Positions 57,173 through 64,000 of a stretch of DNA of 64,000 nucleotides are shown here, piece by piece. A program made the translations under genes and the position numbers. The notes below the pieces were generated by a model. That model was not told the DNA's origin and ran no database searches. It worked only from the letters and a program-made list of their open reading frames with translations. This DNA comes from Balaenoptera acutorostrata (taxonomy: Eukaryota > Chordata > Mammalia > Artiodactyla > Balaenopteridae), in NCBI RefSeq assembly GCF_949987535.1, contig NC_080080.1, positions 57,324,668-57,388,667 of the forward strand. Direction: 5' to 3'. Position 1 is the stretch's first letter. Each line of letters opens with the position of its first letter.

Positions 57173-57714
57173 ACTTCCAGTTTTGATTCATGCTATATGC
57201 CTAAAACCATGCTTGGCTAATGTAAATCCAGTGAGTTCACCTAGAATCTAGAAAAAAATCAAGTTTCCTGGTTAAATGGGGGGACAGGGCAAAATATAAA
57301 CCAACAGGTATTGTGTGACCTTGCTGATGAGAAATACTTCTCCGTACTGATGTGTTCTTCCAGTTAAGGGAAACTAATTTGTATAATGCACATTCTCTTG
57401 GCCCTGTGAATTAATTTGTTGGTAAATGTGAACAAATAACTGGACATGCTCTGCTTAACTTCACTCACTTCCTCTTGAGATGGAGCATTCCTGCAGAGAA
57501 CACAGACTTTTCTCTCTTCCAGGCTATAAGTTTTACCTGAACAGGATTCTTGCATGGGCCACAACCCAGTTTAGAACCAGACACTATAACAGGGAATCTG
57601 CATAATCTTAGAATTTCTTATTGCAAGCCTATAACAGATATAAAGCTACTTGCTCTACCTACCCTCTGTTAGTAATAAACAGTATTTTTGCCTCTATACT
57701 CCTCTGGGGTTTTT
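57173..57714. other. No recognised feature
   Basis: About 540 bases of unassigned sequence between an old L1 and a SINE. The stretch around 57400-57700 (GCCCTGTGAATTAATTTGTT, ATACTCCTCTGGGGTTTTTC) might be an LTR relic, but the evidence is thin. Confidence 0.3.
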
Positions 57715-57727
57715 CTCTCTAACTTTT

Positions 57728-58091
57728 TTTTTTTTTTTTTAAGGATTTTTTTTCTTTTTAATTTATTTATTTATTTATTTTTGTCTGTATTGGGTCTTCG
57801 GTTCGTGCGAGGGCTTTCTCCAGTTGCGGCAAGCGGGGGCCACTCCCCATCGCGGTGCGGGGACCGCTCTTCATCGCGGTGCGGGGACCGCTCTTCATCG
57901 CGGTGCGAGGGCCTTTCTCCATCGCGGCCCCTCCCGTTGCGGGGCACAGGCTCCAGACGCGCAGGCTCAGCAATTGTGGCTCACGGGCCCAGCTGCTCCG
58001 TGGCATGTGGGATCCTCCCAGACCAGGGCTCGAACCCGTGTCCCCTGCATTAGCAGGCAGATTCCCAACCACTGCGCCACCAGGGAAGCCC
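57728..58091 (-). repeat. CHR-2-like tRNA-SINE, antisense, with a triplicated 24-bp unit
   Basis: Full-length SINE read antisense: head at 58091 (GGGCTTCCCTGGTGGCGCAG on the - strand), B box GGTTCGAGCCC, body, and a TAAA tail near 57760-57780 followed by a T run. Identical direct repeats CTCTCTAACTTTT at 57715-57727 and 58092-58104. Unlike the other copies it carries three tandem 24-bp units, CATCGCGGTGCGGGGACCG-type, at 57840-57863, 57864-57887 and 57888-57911, where the 11.7, 15.1 and 40.4 kb copies have one. Confidence 0.93.
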
Positions 58092-58104
58092 CTCTCTAAC
58101 TTTT

Positions 58105-61100
58105 CAGATGTGGAGAAAGGCTGCTTTTGGTTGGAGTTCCCTTGAGAGACCCACAAACTCATTTTTGTAAAATTCTTTATGTATGCTTACTTAAAAATCT
58201 GAAAAATAATTAAACCAAAGTGAGAGAATTACAGACAATTTGGTTTTGCATCTCTGCATATTCTAAACTTTTATTTTACGAACATATATTGTAATTAGGA
58301 AAAAAGGTTAAATATATATATATTTTTTATATATAATGCTGATCTCCTCAGGAAAAAAATTGGTTATTCACAGCCCTTACAATAGGTGTTGCTTGAAAAT
58401 GCTCAATATTCTCATTTTAGGCATTAAACAGCATTTCAATAATGAACCCCCAAATGGATTGCACAGTCAGGAGAAGCTTGCAGGAATTCTCATGCCTCCT
58501 ATATTATTAAGAACATTTTCTAATCAGTTAATGGACTCTTGTGTTAATCAAAGAAAATTGCCTCCTTTTAGCAGTTACAGATCCACATGACTTTTCAAAA
58601 ACACATCACTGTGTTGCATTCCCATGGTAGGCACAGAATCCCTTTGGTCCAGTAGAAGCTATAGTGTGCTTTAATGGTGACATTTTCCTCCGAATATCAG
58701 TAACTTTCAGAGAAGCCAGCAGCTTCAAAGTGCTGGAGGCAGCAGGCTTGGAATCAGGAGACATTTATTCCCTTCTCTGTCACTATATTTCTGCTCACTT
58801 AGCCTTTCTTCATTTTGCCCAACCACAAAATGAGAAAAATAACTCTTGTTTGTTTCTTAACAGTGATAGGAAGAAAAGAAATGGTAGTCTATAGATAAAT
58901 GCTATAATCTGAGATTCTTCCAAATAAAGACAAACATATACACATGAACACTTAGAATTGCTATTACTGTAATTAATTTTAGTAGTTCATCAATTTAGGA
59001 TATGTAATAATTTTTTTTTTTTAACTCAAGATGAACTTAAATATATGACATTTTTCTCCAAAGATCACTAACTTTCACAAAGCCAGTAACATCAAGGTGC
59101 TAGAGGCTGGATGGGTATCAAAATGGCAGAGATGCAAGCCCTTTCCTAGGATGAGAGCTGGTGTTCTCCAATTCAACAAGAAAAAATCACCCTTGAGAGT
59201 TTCTTTCCCCAATCAAGAAATGAAAAATCACTTGTATGTAGCAAGTTAACCAAATAATAGTGGAAGAATGCCAGTTCTAGGAAAAGACATTTTGATGGAT
59301 GTGAAAGGAATGAAATCAGATGCCTGCTTTATTAAACAGCAGCTGATCTGTGTTCTACCCGCAAGAGGAAGATTACAAAGGAATAGAACAGTTGTGGTAG
59401 GGAGCTGAAGCCCACAAGCATCTAAAGTAGTTTGAAAAGGACAAAAGCACAAAGTGCATAAGGCATAAACAGCATAAAAACAAGTGACATCTGATAAAAC
59501 ACAAGAGACTCGGTAGAAGGGCATTACAGCTTGAAGATAGAAAGGAGCAAATTAGAGTCAAGGAAAAAACTTGTTTTTATGAATTTGAAAACACTGAAAA
59601 AACCAGGGAGACAGAAAAAGACCCTTGCAACTTAGCAGGGCTATAGACGTCAAATAGCTGGGAAAGGCCATCTTAAATAGTTTTTTTGCAAGGGTTTTGT
59701 TTTTTTTTAATAAGCTGAATTAATGAGCTTGATTTCAGGGCCCTTTAAAAAAAAAAAGTAGGCAAAGGAAATAAGCGATTGTTGACAAACATAGCATTAG
59801 AAGATCGTCAAACGTTCTGCAATAGTTGAGCTTGCAGCTTAGAACTAAACCCAGCTGTTATCTTAGGGTGACAGCTGCAACAAACACAGAGGGTTAAAAG
59901 TATCATTAGAAATTGGGAGATGGGATTTGAGGGGTTATATTTTCTTTTTGAAGTGATCATTTTGCCCGATTACATCAGAGGTTTAACTGAGATCAAAAGC
60001 TCCAGATGCTGTAACCTACTTTGTTGGAAAGACTTCTAACTGAATCAAACATGAACAGAATACAATTATGTAAAAAGTAATAAATTCTCTGATCAAGTTT
60101 TGGAGCTGCAATGTTTGGATTGCTCTAATTCCTTTACTGTCTATTTTACAAAAGACATTGGTAGTTAGAAACATGCATTATTTCCAAAATTCCAATAATT
60201 CCTGTTTAGGATAGGAGAAAAGAAGATCAGAAAAAATTCTTAGGGACTTTTTCTATATTTATGTTTTTGCTATGAAAATTATAGTCATAAGAAGAAAGTG
60301 GGTACAGCATGGATATATGGTTATAATGAAAAGGGGTAAACATGGCTTCATATTTGAATTTATGACAAAGCATTTGGACAGATCTGGCAAAGCCTAATTC
60401 CCAAAAAAACCCGATGGAACAGCATATCACAGAGAGAAGCTCACAGGAGTTTTTCTCTAGAATTCAAAAACAGATTGCCATTTCTGAATATTTTTTAAAC
60501 ACTGTGACTGTGTATTTGTTCTTCTTATCTTGACCAATACTCTCCAGATAACTTCTGTGCTCCAATTTTGAGAAACAGAAAATGATAGAGCAGTTGAGAT
60601 GTTTACTTCCAACTCAGTATTGACAGTCAGTCAAACAAAAAATGTTTCTTAACACCCACAGGGCTCATAACACTATAGTGGGTACTTGGAGGTACATATT
60701 AAAGAACAGATATTGTTTTTGTACCAAAGAAAATGCATGGTGATGATTTCAGTGATACAGGGCACGTATGTTCAGAGATTCATTAGAGGAAGAAACCAAA
60801 TGCAAGAGACGCAAGAAGACGTTTCTGACAAGAAACTGATCTCTTTTTTTTTTTCTTTTTACTTTTGGTTGTCGAAGATCACAGTCAGTCTCTCCTTGAT
60901 ACACGCTGCCACCTAAAGGCCAGCCTGCAACTGTTAGAGGGTAACTTCTTTTCTTTCTCATGGCTGAAAGTAAAGGTCCTAATTAATTTCACGATGCCCC
61001 TACTTTTCATGCAGCATTAAAGTTAACTATGCAAATGCACACTGGATCTTATGTCTACAATCATAAAATAAAAGTGCTGCCTAGAGTTTGAGATTGGTTT

Positions 61101-63865
61101 AGGGAAACTGAAAAAGTCCCTCCCTGCACATAACATTTCATAGTATGGCACATAACATTTCTTTCCTGTTCCATTTCATTTCAGGAAGCAGATTATCAGA
61201 ACTAGATGGTCAAAAGATCCTGAGGAAGGATCCCAGTTTTGCTAATTGTGATAAATCTAATATGCAAATGCAGCATTTAATGAAGGCTTTTGATGATAGT
61301 GGTGGTTGGCACTAAGAGTATTTTTACCTACACATTTCATTAACTATGATGCAATTAGCCACTGTTTCTCAAGGAAAACATCACCAATATTTATATTAAA
61401 AAGATTTGGATGTTTTAGATCATTTTTTTGGTAAACATAGAAAAAGGAAGTTAAAGTAGAAAGACTTTTAGTGACACGCTTTTAAAAATACACAAACTCA
61501 AGGCTTAGTATCTGCTGAATGTAAATAAAATGACCAAAATATCATGGTTATTAGGAGGGGACCATTATGAATTTAAAGAAACAATTTGGTTCTTTCAATT
61601 TGGTATAAGAACATTATGACATTTTCCCTTTGGAAAGATCTATCAAATTACTTGCTTGAAAAAAATTGATCAAATCAGGCCAGAAGAGCAGATTCCATGG
61701 CAACCGATGCATTAGAAGATCATAGTTGTTCTACATCCTCATTTAGCATCTTGACTGATATAATTCAGAGAGATTTAATAAGCCCTAGATGAACTGAAAG
61801 CTAAATTTGATCACACTGATTGGTGAAAGCTACAATAAAATTACTGGTGAAAAAAATTAACAGATTCCCAAAGATGGACTGTGGTTTGTGTTAAATGGTT
61901 TAAATGCTTCCTGAGCACAAATTAATCAGAAAAAGTCTTCAACTTTAAAAAAAAATCTTTTTTTTTTTTGTTTTGTTCCACTGTAAATGTTTGACTGGAA
62001 AATTCTGTATACATCTCATTTCTGTTATTCAATTCACATTCTTAATGCACTGGAGAAGCTCCCTATTTATAGGAATCATGAAGTGCATCATTTTGTAAAA
62101 CAGAATCTTTTTATAGTACAGATAGTAACAATTTTCTCTCCTCCATGTATTTGGTAAATAATGATCTCCAGATATTGAATTTTCTTAAAGTAATACAGTC
62201 ATAATTTGCAAGTAACAAAATACCAGGAGGCACTTTCAGAAATTACTCCTTAAGGGTTCAGAATTCAAAGATATAGCACTGCAAGAAAGAATTTGTACAA
62301 GCTGATTATCTTGTATTTTCCTGTATTATAAATAATAAGCATTTGGAATTAATCAGGTCTACTGACAGACAATAAGTATCCTGCAATTCCGATTCTTTGG
62401 TTGAGTTTAGCATAGCAAAAATCCAATGGCCGGGCTGTACTATGCACTCCAACTCCAGAGGAAGGAAAATAATATATCAATTCTTTCTTAGTTGATAAAC
62501 TTGATTGTAGCTGATTTTAATTTATTTTTCCTTTAATGCTAATTCAAACCTGCAATATGTTGTATCATTCTAGCTTGGTGTATATATTTTTTGTGCGACT
62601 TGCCTATTGCATCTAACGATAGTATGAAAGATCCCCCAAAATAAATAAAAGATCTCATTTTAAAAACTATAGATGAGAGTCCATTTTGGGGTGAGGATTC
62701 TCTCTATATAATTTCAAGATTTGCGTTGAAATTAGACATTTTAGTAGTGATACAATGTGGAACAAAAACGTTACCCTGGATTCTTTAATCTTATACAGTT
62801 TTCTTGTATGAACTTAAAGGCTTCTAATTTCACTCTCTTATTTCTCGAAAGGATGGTATTTTACTCCAAAATTATTTTAACTATTTGAAAATTATTTAAG
62901 GTTCTGCAAGTCAAAAATCACTTTTGCCTGAAATACTAATTCCCCCAGAATAAAGATAGAATGAGTCCATTTGCCAGATAATTAGGGGAAAGGGTTTGGT
63001 TCTAGTTTGAATTAATTAGAGAATTACTTCCATTTTGCCACTTAGGTTCATATTTGTAAGAAAAGTCTCGTCACAGTTGTGATTGTATTAGAAACTTTAA
63101 TACTTATGTTACAGAAGGGGAAAATACACATTTTGTGTAGAGACATCTGATAATTATGGTGCCTATGACAGGCTCTTTCAATTTTACTAAGGCATTTATA
63201 TAACACATTGTTTTTTTTTACGAGATCACAACACACTAAGAATCATCTCACTGGTTTTCACAACATCCCTAACTGACAGACAGGGTATCCACCCTGAAGC
63301 TAGTAGGAAGGAGAAAATGGAATGATGGTCAAAGTTCAAGTCTGTTCTGAAACTAATAATTACTCTTAGCTCCTTGAAGGTAAGCAGAATATCTTATTAT
63401 CTCATCTCCCCTGCTTTGCACAGTTTGAAAACTAAAATGAATTCATGGCTTTTGTGCCTCCATACCCCCTTTATCTTCATACATTACTACCTAACTCCAC
63501 TATATCATATACCATTTTACATATTTCCATATAGTTAAATTTCTGAACTAGAATTAAACATGGTAGAGACCATATATAGAAGAGTTAATCTTCCATGTGG
63601 CTATTCTCTATATTTAACAAGTGCAATCCTTCTCCGTATTCTTTGAAAACTAGGAAATGAAATAACTTGGAAACTATGGTGCAGAAATTTAGATCATCAT
63701 CTTAAACATATGATACAGCTAATCAGAGTATGCTAATATAGTGATAATTTATCTAAAGTTAACCATAGGTCTTCGTCCACTACCATTACTTAATTAACGT
63801 CCATGGGAATTACTAATTTCTTCAAAAGAAACCTAGAATGCTCCCATTTGAAGGCTTGGATGGGA
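58105..63865. other. Low-copy DNA with a local duplication; no recognised gene
   Basis: Nearly 5.8 kb in which I identify no transposon. A diverged duplication pairs 58670-58740 with 59045-59110. Candidate sites include an RFX-like X-box GATTCCATGGCAAC at 61691-61704 and two ATGCAAAT octamers near 61028 and 61261. No splice-bounded exon stands out; the frames 59246-59561 (-) and 60686-60961 are short and unlike any family I know. Confidence 0.35.
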
Positions 63866-63869
63866 AACT

Positions 63870-64000
63870 GAAAGACATTGTAGCAACTAGTCTTCAAGAT
63901 GGCCCCAATGATCTACACCTCCTGCTTCTCACACCCTGCTGTGGTCCCCACCCACCTTGTACCAGGGATGCTCTGTGTGACCAATAGAATATGGCAGAAA
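63870..64000 (+). repeat. Possible start of an old LTR-type repeat, cut by the window end
   Basis: CAAGATGGCCCCAATGATCT, ACACCTCCTGCTTCTCACAC, then GTGACCAATAGAATATGGCA resemble the opening of a MaLR/MLT-like repeat common in mammals. Too little is in the window to name it. Confidence 0.35.

Overview
This is a stretch of mammalian nuclear DNA, and I see no convincing exon of a host protein-coding gene in it. The repeats suggest a cetacean, or at least the whale/hippo lineage. There are several tRNA-derived SINEs of the CHR-1/CHR-2 type, with tRNA-like A and B boxes, a conserved GC-rich body and A- or TAAA-rich tails. Many artiodactyl-style L1 elements are present. I saw no BovB or Bov-A2 sequence, which a ruminant window of this size would normally show. 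The assignment is from memory of these families, not from a database search.

Layout. 1-5.7 kb: two nested L1 copies on the + strand, the inner one 5'-truncated at the start of ORF2. 5.7-12 kb: old L2 and MIR, three probable solitary ERV LTRs, an L1 5'-UTR-like piece, an antisense MLT1 and antisense CHR SINEs. 12-21.7 kb: mostly low-copy or ancient sequence with MIRs, a hAT fossil, a short antisense L1 tail and one more CHR SINE. 21.8-29.7 kb: a complete but dead L1 on the - strand, with a 50-bp tandem array in its 5' UTR and a composite SINE / A-rich / L1-tail insertion. 29.7-31.2 kb: older L1 pieces and a SINE with an internal minisatellite. 31.2-37.07 kb: a full-length + strand L1. Its 300-aa ORF1 is uninterrupted and its endonuclease domain keeps every catalytic residue I can place, but the rest of ORF2 is broken. 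37-41.6 kb: MIR, L1M and L2 relics, a near-perfect CHR SINE and an AT-rich inverted repeat in low-copy DNA. 41.6-48.1 kb: a layered fossil in which an antisense L1M is split by a Tigger-like element that itself carries a SINE. Next to it is an antisense MLT1 LTR split by a sense MLT1 LTR, then a MIR. 48-64 kb: mainly low-copy AT-rich DNA with a MER5-like element, a small minisatellite, an antisense L1M, a CHR SINE with a triplicated 24-bp unit, and a diverged local duplication.

The window reads as an AT-rich intergenic or intronic region shaped by L1 activity. L1 supplied the machinery, the CHR SINEs were mobilised by it (several have clean 12-16 bp target-site duplications), and older DNA transposons and LTRs lie beneath. 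I did not find a new cellular system. The most informative points are the intact ORF1/endonuclease of the 31-37 kb L1, an ORF1-derived patch inside an ORF2 copy, the tandem arrays inside an L1 5' UTR, an LTR and two SINEs, and the nested insertions whose order can be read.
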